Shown here: positions 44,900-54,245 of the stretch, one piece after another
Layout: the number at the start of each line of letters is the position of its first letter
How positions within the stretch are numbered: the first letter of the stretch is position 1
DNA from: Streptomyces sp. NBC_00582
GTDB taxonomy: Bacteria > Actinomycetota > Actinomycetes > Streptomycetales > Streptomycetaceae
Reading direction: 5' to 3'
Assembly: GCF_036345155.1 (NCBI RefSeq)
Contig: NZ_CP107772.1
Coordinates: forward strand, 9,858,001 to 9,922,000
DNA length: 64,000 bases
Notes under the pieces: model-generated
What the model saw: the letters and a program-made list of their open reading frames with translations, nothing else
Told to the model about the DNA's origin: nothing
The model's database searches: none
Program-made: the position numbers and the translations under genes

Positions 44900-45259
44900 T
44901 CAGGACTCCTGTCGGAGCCGGGCAGGCCGTACGTTCGACTGAGGGCTGCCTGCCCGGACGGGTACGGGTTGCTCCGGCACGTCCCGTCGCGACGACCACG
45001 GCGCGGCCGACCCGCATCGCTCTCTGAGCCGCGCCGCGGCCCGGCACCGACGCGCTGCCCATCGTCGGGGAGCGACGAGAGGGCGCCAGGTGCCAGGAGC
45101 GTCATCGCCGTCGTCGGCGATGACGCCGGCGCGGCGGCCGGTCGGCAGCGCGGAGAACGCGCACCCACCCCAGTCAAGTGGAACGGGCGGGCCATTTCTG
45201 CTGTACGCTCGGCGCCGATGGAACCGGGAAGGCCGGTCCACTTATGGAGAGGTGATGTC
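44900..45259. other. 360-base intergenic region containing a hairpin
   Basis: Apart from the terminator at 44918-44957 no gene is seen. GGAGAGG before 45260 serves the quinone oxidoreductase. Confidence 0.4.
44918..44957 (+). terminator. Hairpin after the binding-protein gene
   Basis: CCGGGCAGGC and GCCTGCCCGG are a perfect 10-bp inverted repeat around a 20-base loop, 18 bases after the stop codon. Confidence 0.55.
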
Positions 45260-46204
45260 ATGCGCGCGGTTATGGTGGACTCGGTTCCGGCGAATCCAGC
45301 CGTGAGCGACGTGGAGACCCCCGACCCCGAGGCCGGAGAACTGCTGGTGAAGGTGGCCGCCACCTCGTTGAACGGGATCGACGTCGCCACCACCGCCGGC
45401 TACCTGCAGGGGATCATGGAGCACCGGTTCCCGCTGGTGCTCGGCAAGGACTTCGCGGGCACCGTCGAGGCACTCGGCGAGGGCGTGGACGGCTTCGAGG
45501 TCGGCGACGCGGTGTTCGGCGTGGTGATGAAGCCGTTCCTGGGCGGCGGATCGCTGGCCGAGTACGTCACCGTGCCCGCCGGACACGGCGTCATCCGCAT
45601 CCCCGCCGGTCTCGCGGTGGTGGACGCCGGTGCGCTGGGCGTGGCCGGGGCGACCGCGGTGGACAGTCTCGACGCCGTGGCACTGGCCGAGGGCGAGACG
45701 GTGCTGATCTCCGGTGCCGGCGGTGGGGTGGGGTCGCTGGCCGTGCAACTCGCCGTGGCCCGCGGTGCGAGGGTGATCGCCACCGCTCGCCCCGGCGCGC
45801 AGACCGACTTCGTCACCGGCCTGACCGACACCGAGGCCGACGTCCACGTGGTCGACTTCACCGGCGACCTTCGGGCTCAGGTCCACGCGATCGCCCCGGA
45901 CGGTGTGGACGCGGTGCTGCACCTGGCGGGCGACGGCGCAGAGCTCGCCGGCCTGCTGCGACCGGGCGGTCGGATCGCCTCACCCGCCGGTCTGACCCAG
46001 GACGCCGTGAAGGACCCGGACGTCACCGTCCACCCGATCATGGCCGATCCGAACGCGTCGACCCTGACCGCCCTGGCCGAGCAGGCCGCGTCCGGGTCGC
46101 TGCGCGTGCCGGTCACCGCGACCTACCCCCTTGAGCGGGCCACGGAGGCGTTCACCGCCTTCACCTCCGGCACCCCCGGCAAGATCGCCGTCGCCTGCTC
46201 CTGA
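45260..46204 (+). CDS. NADPH:quinone oxidoreductase-like MDR protein
   Basis: A 314-residue zinc-free medium-chain dehydrogenase of the quinone oxidoreductase type. The N-terminal GroES-like part contains TSLNGIDVATTAGYL and LGKDFAGTVEALGEGVDGFE; the cofactor loop is SGAGGGVGSLAVQLA with no zinc ligands. ATG 45260 is preceded by GGAGAGG. These enzymes reduce quinones or reactive alkenals with NADPH. The gene is followed ten bases later by an SDR fragment, so its original neighbours have been lost. Confidence 0.87.
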   Translation: MRAVMVDSVPANPAVSDVETPDPEAGELLVKVAATSLNGIDVATTAGYLQGIMEHRFPLVLGKDFAGTVEALGEGVDGFEVGDAVFGVVMKPFLGGGSLAEYVTVPAGHGVIRIPAGLAVVDAGALGVAGATAVDSLDAVALAEGETVLISGAGGGVGSLAVQLAVARGARVIATARPGAQTDFVTGLTDTEADVHVVDFTGDLRAQVHAIAPDGVDAVLHLAGDGAELAGLLRPGGRIASPAGLTQDAVKDPDVTVHPIMADPNASTLTALAEQAASGSLRVPVTATYPLERATEAFTAFTSGTPGKIAVACS

Positions 46205-46213
46205 GATCCCATT

Positions 46214-46400
46214 AGTGACGGAGAGAGTTCAGCAGGAACTGACCGGCACCGGCGTTCACGCCGCGCACGTGGCGATCAACGTCCGGATCGGCGGAGGCGG
46301 CCCGGAGGGCTTCCCGACGGCCACGCCCGACGAGATCGCCCCCCTGTACTGGGACCTGCACGACCTGCGCGACCGCTCCGAGGCCGTCTTCACCGCCTGA
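46214..46400 (+). pseudogene. SDR C-terminal fragment
   Basis: The frame reads QELTGTGVHAAHVAINVRIG, PEGFPTATPDEIAPLYWDLH and SEAVFTA, matching the last 60 residues of SDRs such as the intact protein at 54789-55463 (KELDGTGIQAAHVGIDVSIG). No cofactor domain, start or active site remains. It is a leftover 3' end between the quinone oxidoreductase and DoxX genes. Confidence 0.75.
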
Positions 46401-46473
46401 CCGGCCCGCCCACCCCGCTCCCGGGACCACCGCTCCCTCCCCACCCCGGCCCCCTCTGCCAAGGAACCCGTAT

Positions 46474-46845
46474 ATGAACGTCTTCTTGTGGATAGCCCAG
46501 GCCGTGCTGGCCGCCATGTTCGCCATGGCGGGCGTCATGAAAACCAGCCAGCCCAAGGAGAAGCTGGTCGGCCGGCTGCCCTGGACGGCCGACTTCTCCC
46601 AAGGCACCATCCGCCTCATCGGCATCGTGGAATTCGCCGCCGCGCTCGGCTTGATCCTGCCCGCGGCCACCGGCATCGCCCCCGTGCTGACCCCGCTGGC
46701 CGCGACCGGTCTGGCCGTGGTGATGGTGCTGGCCGCGATCACCCACGCCCGCCGCAAGGAACCCGGCGCGATCGCCTTCAACGCCGTCCTGCTGATCCTG
46801 GCCGCCCTGGTGGCCTGGGGCCGCTTCGGCCCCTACGGCTTCTGA
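46474..46845 (+). CDS. DoxX-family membrane protein
   Basis: A 123-residue protein with four predicted transmembrane helices (AQAVLAAMFAMAGVMK, RLIGIVEFAAALGLILP, LTPLAATGLAVVMVLAAIT, FNAVLLILAALVAWGRF), the DoxX/SURF4-like pattern with the conserved helix-1 lysine. Such proteins are linked to thiosulfate, quinone or redox homeostasis. It sits 28 bases before the DUF805 gene and likely shares its transcript. Confidence 0.85.
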   Translation: MNVFLWIAQAVLAAMFAMAGVMKTSQPKEKLVGRLPWTADFSQGTIRLIGIVEFAAALGLILPAATGIAPVLTPLAATGLAVVMVLAAITHARRKEPGAIAFNAVLLILAALVAWGRFGPYGF

Positions 46846-46873
46846 TCCCCCTCCGCGAGCGAAAGGATCCGCT

Positions 46874-47251
46874 GTGACCAGCATGTCGTTCACCGACGCG
46901 GTACGCACGTGCCTCACCGCCAAGTACGCCACGTTCTCCGGTCGCGCCCGGCGCGCGGAGTACTGGTGGTTCTCGGTGCTGTACGTGATCGCCACCGTTG
47001 TGATCGCCGGGACCAGCCTCGCGATCGAGGTCCCGCTGCTGAATCTTCTCCTGCTTCCGTTCATCGTGCCCATGCTCACCGTCTCGGTCCGCCGGTTGCA
47101 CGACACCGGCAAGTCGGGCCGGAGGATGTTCATCGCCCTGATCCCGGTCGTCGGCCCGATCATCTATCTCGTCGGCATGGCACTCGACAGCACCCCGGGC
47201 ACCAACCAGTACGGCCCCTCTCCCAAGATCGTCGCGCACCCTGTCGTCTGA
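46874..47251 (+). CDS. DUF805 membrane protein
   Basis: A 125-residue DUF805 protein with four transmembrane helices and the family motifs FSGRARRAEYWWF near residue 20 and VSVRRLHDTGKSG near 78. GTG 46874 has GAAAGGATC nine bases before; an ATG three codons later is possible. Function unknown; the family is found across actinobacteria near transport or stress genes. It is convergent with the beta-galactosidase gene. Confidence 0.87.
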   Translation: MTSMSFTDAVRTCLTAKYATFSGRARRAEYWWFSVLYVIATVVIAGTSLAIEVPLLNLLLLPFIVPMLTVSVRRLHDTGKSGRRMFIALIPVVGPIIYLVGMALDSTPGTNQYGPSPKIVAHPVV

Positions 47252-47570
47252 ACCGGTCGCGCACATGACGGGCTCGCCGCCACCCCGTCGGCTCGGCGTG
47301 CGAGCGGACCTTGCCGGTTTCCGGTCCAGGCGGAGGCCGACCCGGACATCGGCGCACCGGACCCACCCCGACGGGGCACACCACGGCAGCTCGGCCTCGA
47401 CACTTCACCACACCGTCTCGTCGGCCCGCTCACCACCGAGGGCAGAGCCTGCGCCAGGGTGCGGGCCGGGTCCCGCGGACCGGGCTCTTCGGTGGATGCC
47501 GGTGTCGACCGCCGCGCTCGATCCGGATCAGCACTGGCCCGGACATCGGCGTCCGGGACCTGCGTCATGG
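47252..47570. other. 319-base convergent intergenic region
   Basis: No gene is seen. CCCGGACATCGGCG occurs twice, near 47340 and near 47536, as a direct repeat. No strong hairpin was found by eye. Confidence 0.35.
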
Positions 47571-49586
47571 TCAGTGGGGCTCGCGGATGACGGCGACGCC
47601 TCCCGGTGGGACGCTGACGGTGCCGGAGACCGGCCTGCCGGTGAGGAGTTCGACGCCTTCGGCGGGTGCTTCCGCGCCCTTCCCGGTGTGGTCGACGAGG
47701 AACAGGTAGTCGGCCACCGGGCCGCGGCGTCTGACGACCTCGATCCCGGCGGGCGCCTCGTGTTCCGGTGTGACGTCGGCGTCCTGGCGGATGCGGTGGA
47801 GCAGGGCGGCGAGTGTGTCCTGGTCGGGGTGGGTGGCCACATACCAGGCGATGCCGTCGCCGTGCCGGTGGCGGGTGACGGCGGGATGGCCCGACAGGGG
47901 GCCGTCGGCGTAGAGGGCGACGGCCTGCGCGCCCGTGAGCTGAATGCGTTCGGACCAAAGATCGGCGGTGGCGCCGACAGGGACGTCGCCGGTCAGGCCG
48001 GTCGTCTCTCCCGGCAGCAGGGGGAAGAGCTCGTCGGTGATCACTCCGAGCACCTCGCGGAACGCGCCGGGGTAGCCCCCCAGGTACACGTGGGCGTTCT
48101 CGTCGACCATGCCGCTGTGGAAGCCGACGGCCAGGGTGCCTCCGTTCTCGGCGAACCGTGTGAGGTTCGCCGCGGCCGCCTCGCTCACCAGGTACAGCGA
48201 CGGTGCCAGAACGAGTTTGTAGCGGTCGAGTCGGGGGTCGTCGGGGCGTACGAAGTCGACGGAGACTCCGGCCCGCCACAGGGGGGTGTACCAGTCCCTT
48301 ACCAGGTCCTGGTAGCGCAGCTCGCCGCTGGGCTGGGAGGGCAGTTCCAGTGCCCACCGCGCGTCCCAGTCCCACACGATCGCCACCTGCGCCACGACCG
48401 TGGAGTCCCGTACCTCGGCCAACGCCCGCAGATCCGAGCCGAGTTGGACGACGTCCCGCCAGATCTGGCTGTCCGTTCCGGCGTGCGGGAGCATCGCCGA
48501 GTGCCACTGCTCGGCGCCGGCCTTCGCCGCCCGCCACTGGAAGAACGCGATGCCGTCGGCGCCATGGGCCACGTGGGCCAGAGCGTTGCGCCGCATCTCT
48601 CCAAGCCGCTTGGCCCGGTTGACCGGTTGCCAGTTGACGGCACCGGGCGAGTGCTCCATGAGGAACCACGGTCCACCCGCGAGTGACCGCATGAGGTCGC
48701 CGTTGAGCGCGATGTCGATCTCGGCTTCCGGGTCGTCGGACATCAGGTAGTGGTCGTTGGAGAGGATGTCCAACTCCGGTGCCCAACGCCAGTAGTCGAG
48801 GGCGTCGATGGTGCGCAGGACCAGGAAGTTGGTGGTCGCGGGTGTGTCCGGAGCGGCCCGGCGCAGTACCTCGCGTTCGGCCGTGCACAGGGAGAGGAGT
48901 TCGTCGGAGCAGAATCGACGCCAGTCGAGTCGGTGGGTGGGGTTCGGGGGAGCCGTGGTGGCGCGGGGCGGCAGGATCTGGTCCCACGAGGAGTACCACT
49001 GGCTCCAGAAGGTGGTGCCCCAGGCGCGGTTGAGGGCGTCCAGATCGTCGTCGTAGCGGGCTCGCAGCCAGGTGCGGAAGGCTGCGGCGCTGGTGTCGCA
49101 GTAGCAGGCGTCGTTGTGGCAGCCGTACTCGTTGTGGACGTGCCACATGGCGACGGCCGGGTGGGTGGCGTACCGCTCGGCGAGGGCTTCGGCGATCCGC
49201 AGTGCCGTTCGGCGGTAGGCGGGGCTCGACGGGCAGAACGTCTGGCGACTGCCGTACGACAGTCGGCGCCCGTCCTGGTCGACCGGCAGTGCCTCCGGGT
49301 GGGCCTCGAAGAACCAGGCCGGCGGGGCGGCTGTGGGGGTGGCCAGATCTGCGTCGATGCCGTTCTCGTGGAGGAGGTCGAGGATCCGGTCCATACGGGA
49401 GAAGTCGTACACACCCTCGGACGGCTCGAGGAGCGCCCAGGAGAAGATGCCGACGCTGACCATGTTCACCCCGGCCTCGCGCATCAGGCGCATGTCCTCG
49501 GCCCATACCTCCTCGGGCCACTGCTCGGGGTTGTAGTCACCCCCGTAGGCGATACCGGGGATGCGAAGGCGGCGTTGAGTACTCAC
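47571..49586 (-). CDS. GH42 beta-galactosidase
   Basis: A 671-residue glycoside hydrolase family 42 enzyme of normal length. The acid/base glutamate is in VHNEYGC (about residue 153) and the nucleophile in FLMEHSPG (about 311). Cysteines at about 118, 156, 160 and 162 (FCPSS and YGCHNDACYC) match the GH42 zinc site. A trimerisation-type A4 domain follows from about residue 400 and a C-terminal beta domain ends the chain. There is no signal peptide, so it hydrolyses imported galactosides in the cytosol. The GTG start lies 44 bases downstream of the permease stop, making it the last gene of the importer operon. Confidence 0.92.
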   Translation of the reverse strand: MSTQRRLRIPGIAYGGDYNPEQWPEEVWAEDMRLMREAGVNMVSVGIFSWALLEPSEGVYDFSRMDRILDLLHENGIDADLATPTAAPPAWFFEAHPEALPVDQDGRRLSYGSRQTFCPSSPAYRRTALRIAEALAERYATHPAVAMWHVHNEYGCHNDACYCDTSAAAFRTWLRARYDDDLDALNRAWGTTFWSQWYSSWDQILPPRATTAPPNPTHRLDWRRFCSDELLSLCTAEREVLRRAAPDTPATTNFLVLRTIDALDYWRWAPELDILSNDHYLMSDDPEAEIDIALNGDLMRSLAGGPWFLMEHSPGAVNWQPVNRAKRLGEMRRNALAHVAHGADGIAFFQWRAAKAGAEQWHSAMLPHAGTDSQIWRDVVQLGSDLRALAEVRDSTVVAQVAIVWDWDARWALELPSQPSGELRYQDLVRDWYTPLWRAGVSVDFVRPDDPRLDRYKLVLAPSLYLVSEAAAANLTRFAENGGTLAVGFHSGMVDENAHVYLGGYPGAFREVLGVITDELFPLLPGETTGLTGDVPVGATADLWSERIQLTGAQAVALYADGPLSGHPAVTRHRHGDGIAWYVATHPDQDTLAALLHRIRQDADVTPEHEAPAGIEVVRRRGPVADYLFLVDHTGKGAEAPAEGVELLTGRPVSGTVSVPPGGVAVIREPH

Positions 49587-49630
49587 TGGTGGTGCTCCGA
49601 GATAGCAGAGACAGGTGGCTTGATGGGGGG

Positions 49631-50518
49631 TCAGCCCTTGTTGGCGCCGAGGGTCAGTCCGCTGACGAACTGCCGCTGGAGCGCGAAGTACACGATCAGG
49701 GTGGGGATCGCGGTGAGCAGGGCGCCTGCGGCGACCAGGTTGGGGTCGGTGAAGTACTGGCCGGAGAGGTTGTTCAGGGCCGAGGTGATCGGCATGTTCT
49801 CACCGGTGGAGATCAGCACGATCGCCCAGAAGAAGTCGTTGTAGATCCAGATGGACAGCAGGGTGGCGAGGGCGGCCATGGCCGGTTTGCACAGCGGGAG
49901 CACGATCTGCCAGTACAGGCGCCATACGGAGGCGCCGTCGACGAGGGCGGCCTCGGTGAGCTCGTGGGGCAGGGAGCGCATGTAGTTGCTGAGCACGAAG
50001 GCGCAGAAGCCGGACTGGAAGGCGACGTGGATGAGGACCAGGCCGAGTGCGGAGTCGTACAGCTTGCCGCTCATGGTGATGCCGGGCAGGTCCACGAGCA
50101 GGTAGAGCCGGTACAGGGGGGTGATGATGACCTGCTGCGGCAGGAGGTTGCCCGCGGTGAAGACCAGGAGCAGGAAGAGGTTGACCCGGAAGTCGAAGCG
50201 GCTGACGTAGAACGCCACGCAGGACGACAGGAACAGGGTCAGCAGCACCGCGGGGACCGCGATGAGCAGCGTGTTCCCGAAGTAGTGCGTCATGTCGGAC
50301 TGGGTGAAGGCGTTGGTGAAGTTGTCCAGGCTCAGTTTGTCGGGCCAGGAGACGTAGCCCTTCTCGCTGGTCTCGGAGTACGGCCGCAGCGCCGCGAACA
50401 GTGCCCACAGCAGCGGCGCGAGCCAGGCCAGGGACGTGACGATGAGGAAGGTGTGCAGCAGGATCCGGGCGGGGCGCACGGGGGTGCGCTGCTTCAGGGG
50501 CAGGGCGGGGGTGCTCAT
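49631..50518 (-). CDS. Carbohydrate ABC transporter permease (MalG type)
   Basis: A 295-residue inner-membrane permease with six predicted helices. The cytosolic EAA loop reads ELTEAALVDGASVWRLYWQI (EAA-x3-G), which docks the ATPase. Its ATG overlaps the stop of the first permease (ATGA), so both are translated together. It completes a sugar importer with the lipoprotein and the other permease; no ATPase gene is present, as is usual in streptomycetes where a shared MsiK-type ATPase serves many importers. Confidence 0.92.
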   Translation of the reverse strand: MSTPALPLKQRTPVRPARILLHTFLIVTSLAWLAPLLWALFAALRPYSETSEKGYVSWPDKLSLDNFTNAFTQSDMTHYFGNTLLIAVPAVLLTLFLSSCVAFYVSRFDFRVNLFLLLVFTAGNLLPQQVIITPLYRLYLLVDLPGITMSGKLYDSALGLVLIHVAFQSGFCAFVLSNYMRSLPHELTEAALVDGASVWRLYWQIVLPLCKPAMAALATLLSIWIYNDFFWAIVLISTGENMPITSALNNLSGQYFTDPNLVAAGALLTAIPTLIVYFALQRQFVSGLTLGANKG

Positions 50519-51492
50519 GCGCTCCGCTCCTTGCGGAAGGTGGAGATCAGATACGGGATGATCACGGCGAGGGAGATGACCAGCAGGACGACGGCGATGG
50601 CTGAGCCGTATCCGATGCGGCTGGACTCGCCGATGATGTTGTTGGTGACCAGGATCGAGAGCAGTTCGGTGCCCTGGGCGCCCTTGTTGAAGACGAAGAC
50701 GAGGTCGAAGGCGCGCAGTGCCTCGATGATCGTGACGACCAGGACGACGGTGTTGGTGGGGCGCAGGGTGGGGAAGACGACGTTCTTGAACGTCTGCCAC
50801 TCGTTGGCGCCGTCCAGGGAGGAGGCCTCGCGCAGGGAGGGGTCGACGCCCTTGAGGCCGGCCAGGTAGAGGATCATCATGTAGCCGGTGTGGCGCCAGC
50901 AGGCGGCGACGAGGATGGCCCACAGGTTGAGGTGCGGGTCGCCGATCCAGTCGATGTAGTGGCCGGGTTTGTTGGCGCCGATGATGCTGTTGATCAGGCC
51001 GGTGTCGGGGTTGTAGACGAGCTGCCAGACGAATCCGGTGACCGCGAGGGAGACCACGACCGGGAGGAAGTAGGCGGTCTGGTAGACGCGGCTGAAGCGG
51101 ATGTTCTTGTCGAGCTGGACCGCGAGGAAGAGCCCGAGCGGGGTCGGGATCAGGATCAGCACGACGAACCAGATGACGTTGTGCTGGACGGCGGGCCAGA
51201 ACTGCGGGTTGTTGGTGAACAGCTCCTTGAAGTTGTCCAGCCCCACCCACTTGATGGAGTCGAAGCCGATGCCGTCCCAGGTGGTGAAGGCCAGGGCGAT
51301 GGAGGCGAGGGCGGTGACCCAGACGAGGGTCACGTGCAGGATCGTCGGCACCCCGGCCATGAGGCCGAGGGTGAGCCGGTCGCGGCGGGTCAGCAGACGG
51401 CGGTGGCCCTGCGGAACCCGCTTCTTGGGGGATGCGTTGCCCGGAGGCGGCACCGTGGCCGCCTCGCGGGTCTTCGTGACGTCGATGGTCAT
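50515..51492 (-). CDS. Carbohydrate ABC transporter permease (MalF type)
   Basis: A 325-residue permease of the MalF/UgpA type: a hydrophilic N-terminus, then six helices, with the EAA loop SLREASSLDGANEWQTFKNV near residue 230. ATG 51492 begins after a short gap from the binding-protein stop; its own stop overlaps the next permease. It forms a heterodimer with that protein. The substrate is likely a beta-galactoside because the beta-galactosidase gene ends the operon. Confidence 0.92.
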   Translation of the reverse strand: MTIDVTKTREAATVPPPGNASPKKRVPQGHRRLLTRRDRLTLGLMAGVPTILHVTLVWVTALASIALAFTTWDGIGFDSIKWVGLDNFKELFTNNPQFWPAVQHNVIWFVVLILIPTPLGLFLAVQLDKNIRFSRVYQTAYFLPVVVSLAVTGFVWQLVYNPDTGLINSIIGANKPGHYIDWIGDPHLNLWAILVAACWRHTGYMMILYLAGLKGVDPSLREASSLDGANEWQTFKNVVFPTLRPTNTVVLVVTIIEALRAFDLVFVFNKGAQGTELLSILVTNNIIGESSRIGYGSAIAVVLLVISLAVIIPYLISTFRKERSA

Positions 51493-51512
51493 GATGCTGG
51501 CAGGACTCCCGA

Positions 51513-52826
51513 CTACGAGGACGCGAAGATCGTCTTCTTCTGCCGCTCGATCGAGGTGAGCAGGCTGTCGATCCCCTTCGGGTCGCGGACGAACTTCTGC
51601 AGCGCGGGCTGCATGACCGTGGAGGTGAAGTCGGGGCGGCTGTCGCGGTCCATGAACTGCGTCAGGCTCTTCGCGCCCGAGATCATCTCGAAGGCCTTCT
51701 TCTGCAGGGCGGTGTACGAGGAGGTGTCGGCCTTGGAGGAGGCGGCCACCAAGCTCGGATCGGCCTTGAGGTAGATCTGCTCGGCCTCCGGGGTGCCCAG
51801 GAACTCCAGCAGCTTCACCGCGCCGTCGTGGTTCTTCGGATTCTTGCTGACCATGAAGCCGTCGGTGGGGGCCTCGACGGTGTCCTGGCCGAACTCCGAG
51901 TTGATCTCCGGGAAGGCGAAGAAGTCGAGGTCGTCCAGGTCCGCCTTGTCGGTGAACTGCTGGGCGACGAAGGTACCGAGGAGGTACATGCCGGCCTTCT
52001 TCGACACCAGCGTCTGGGCGGCGTCCTGCCAGGTACGGCCCAGCGAGCCCTCCTGGTGGTACGGCAGCAGCTCGGCCCACTGGTCGAAGACGTCCCTGAC
52101 CTTCGCGTCGGTCCAGGAGGCCCTGCCCGCCATCAGCTCGACGTGGAAGTCGTAGCCGTTGAGCCGGAAGTTGATCTGGTCGAAGGTGCCCATCGCCGGC
52201 CAGGCGTCCTTGTCGCCGAACGCGATCGGGACGAGGCCGTCCTTCTTCATTCGCTTGCAGAGCACCACCAACTGGTCCCAGGTGGCTGGAACTTCGTAGC
52301 CGTGCTGCTGGAAGACGCTCTTGCGGTAGAAGACCGCCCAGGGGTACGTCGTGATCGGCACGAGGTAGTACTTGCCGTCCGCGCCCTTGCTGAGCTTCTT
52401 CATCGCGTCGGGGAAGTTGCCGCCGATCTTCGCCCACACGTCGTCGATCGGCGAGGCGAGCCCCTTGGCCGCGAAGAACTGCATGCGGTAGCCGGCGAAC
52501 CAGTTGAACACGTCGTCCGGGGTGCCCTGGAGGTAGGTGTTGATCTGCTCCTGGAACGTGTTGTGGTCCTTGGTGTTCACGTCGACCGCGATCCCGGACT
52601 GCTTCTTGAAGGCCGCGTAGACGTCGGCGAACGCCTTCTTCGGCACCGCGTCCGACGCGTTGGAGCCGAGGCTGACCGTCTTCGGGTCGGAGGAGCTGCC
52701 GCTGCCGCCTCCACAGGCGGACAGCAGCGGTATGGCGGCGCCGAGCAGAGCGGCCCCACCGAGACCGCGCAGCACGGCGCGGCGGCTGGAACCAGGCAGG
52801 GGCTGACCGTGGGATGAAAGGTGCAT
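51513..52826 (-). CDS. Sugar-binding lipoprotein of ABC importer
   Basis: A 437-residue extracellular solute-binding protein (family 1). The export signal combines SSRRAVLRGLGGAALLG (twin-arginine) with the lipobox LLSAC near residue 38, giving a Tat-exported lipoprotein. The mature part holds VPITTYPWAVFYRKSVFQQH and LGTFVAQQFTDKADLDDLDF. AGGAG precedes ATG 52826; a longer in-frame start puts the signal too deep. It is the first gene of the operon and is divergent from the LacI regulator. Confidence 0.92.
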   Translation of the reverse strand: MHLSSHGQPLPGSSRRAVLRGLGGAALLGAAIPLLSACGGGSGSSSDPKTVSLGSNASDAVPKKAFADVYAAFKKQSGIAVDVNTKDHNTFQEQINTYLQGTPDDVFNWFAGYRMQFFAAKGLASPIDDVWAKIGGNFPDAMKKLSKGADGKYYLVPITTYPWAVFYRKSVFQQHGYEVPATWDQLVVLCKRMKKDGLVPIAFGDKDAWPAMGTFDQINFRLNGYDFHVELMAGRASWTDAKVRDVFDQWAELLPYHQEGSLGRTWQDAAQTLVSKKAGMYLLGTFVAQQFTDKADLDDLDFFAFPEINSEFGQDTVEAPTDGFMVSKNPKNHDGAVKLLEFLGTPEAEQIYLKADPSLVAASSKADTSSYTALQKKAFEMISGAKSLTQFMDRDSRPDFTSTVMQPALQKFVRDPKGIDSLLTSIERQKKTIFASS

Positions 52827-53201
52827 TTCGGCTCCTGGGAGGCTGTCATGGCCCCGGTATGGCGCTTTGGCGTAAGGGGAGGGCATGACGGGAAGCGGTC
52901 GGCGATGCGACCAGAAACGAACGTGATCGGACAGATCCGATAGATCGACGCGTCGAAGAGTGAATCTTCTGGGGACTCGCTGTCAAGGCCCTCCGGCGAA
53001 CACATCGGGCTGATCGTCTCTTGCGCTGTTGATGAGCTGGGAGTGGAAGAAATGCTGCGTCCGCCCTTGACGTGCGGCCGTCCGGCTGACTAGATATGAC
53101 CGCGCGGTCAGTGACCGCGCGGTCATACAGCTGACCTCGCCCGAAGCGAGTACCGTAGGCGGAGGCGGCGGGCGGCAGGCATACGGCCGACAGGAGTTCT
53201 C
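52827..53201. promoter_or_regulatory. Divergent control region between importer operon and lacI gene
   Basis: This 375-base region carries the tandem palindromes at 53097-53125 close to the lacI side. Between 52935 and 52960 GATCCGATAGATCG is another imperfect repeat. No gene is seen. Confidence 0.55.
53097..53125. promoter_or_regulatory. Two tandem perfect 14-bp palindromes, LacI-type operators
   Basis: TGACCGCGCGGTCA occurs twice (53097-53110 and 53112-53125), separated by one base. Each copy is a perfect palindrome with the central CG typical of LacI-family sites, placed about 75 bases before the lacI start. Confidence 0.75.
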
Positions 53202-54245
53202 ATGACACCAGTGGCAGGGCGCGGCGCGGGTTCTCCGGCACCGCGCAGCGCGGACGTGGCCCTCGCGGCAGGCGTTTCACGCAAGACGGTGTCGCGTGTC
53301 CTCAACGGCGAGCCGTATGTGTCCGACGAGGTCCGGCAACGCGTCCTCGGTGCCGCCGAGAAACTCGGATACCGGCTGAACCATGCGGCCAGGGCACTGG
53401 CCTCCGGGCGGAACCGATCCATCGGTGTCGTCGCCCTGGGGACGGCCGGGTACGGCACCGCCATGCTCCTGGTGGGCATCGAGACGGCCGTGCGCGACGC
53501 CGGGTACGCGTTGCGCGTGGTCAATACGCCGGACGGGGCCCCCGAAGGCATCGCCGGCGCGGTGATGTCGTTGCTGGAACAGGGAGTTGACGGGATCGTC
53601 GTCTCCGAGCCCGTCGTGGAGGGAGAGGTCTCCGTCCGCATCGACGTACCGGTGCTGTTCCTGGGCGCACCGGCGTCCTTCCCCTCGGCGAGGACCTTGA
53701 CGGTGGGCGTCGGCGCCCATGCGCTGGCACGGGCGGCCACTGATCATCTGCTGGATCTGGGGCACCCGACCGTCCACCATCTCGCCGGTCCCCGCCGCTG
53801 GTACGCGTCCACGGACCGTATCGACGGCTGGCGGGCGGCGTTGGCGGCAAGAGGGGCGCCGGAACCGCCCGTGATCCAGGGGGACTGGTCACCCGAATCC
53901 GGCTACGCGGCGGGCCGTGCGCTGGCCGCGGACAGCTCGGTGACGGCGGTGTTCGCGGCGGGCGACGAGATGGCCATCGGTCTGATCCACGCCCTGCGGG
54001 AGGCCGGCCGACGGGTGCCCGAGGACATCAGCGTCATCGGTTTCGACGGCAACCCCGTCTTCGCCTATGTCAGTCCACCCCTGACCACCGTGCGTCAGCC
54101 TTTCGACGCCGCGGCGCGGGAAGGAATTCGGCTGCTGGTGCACACCATCGAAGAGCCGGACACCGAGCCGCCCGCCGCGAGCGAGCCACCGGTCGATCTC
54201 GTCGTCCGAGGCTCGACCGCACCTCCGCCGTCCCACCAGGGTTAG
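53202..54245 (+). CDS. LacI-family transcriptional regulator
   Basis: A 347-residue LacI regulator: the helix-turn-helix ADVALAAGVSRKTVSRVLNG (about residues 17-37) with the hinge YRLNHAARALASGRNRSIGV, then the periplasmic-binding-fold effector domain to the end. It is divergent from the sugar importer/beta-galactosidase operon and probably represses it through the tandem palindromes until galactoside or its product binds. The N-terminal 16 residues before the HTH are low-complexity. Confidence 0.9.
   Translation: MTPVAGRGAGSPAPRSADVALAAGVSRKTVSRVLNGEPYVSDEVRQRVLGAAEKLGYRLNHAARALASGRNRSIGVVALGTAGYGTAMLLVGIETAVRDAGYALRVVNTPDGAPEGIAGAVMSLLEQGVDGIVVSEPVVEGEVSVRIDVPVLFLGAPASFPSARTLTVGVGAHALARAATDHLLDLGHPTVHHLAGPRRWYASTDRIDGWRAALAARGAPEPPVIQGDWSPESGYAAGRALAADSSVTAVFAAGDEMAIGLIHALREAGRRVPEDISVIGFDGNPVFAYVSPPLTTVRQPFDAAAREGIRLLVHTIEEPDTEPPAASEPPVDLVVRGSTAPPPSHQG

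Noticed and set aside
48750..49844. Plus-strand open frame opposite the beta-galactosidase
   Set aside because: It is the antisense of a strongly supported GH42 gene and lacks any recognisable domain.
49589..52817. Plus-strand Gly/Val/Glu-rich frames opposite the ABC importer genes
   Set aside because: Shadows of permease and binding-protein genes; no start signals or families.
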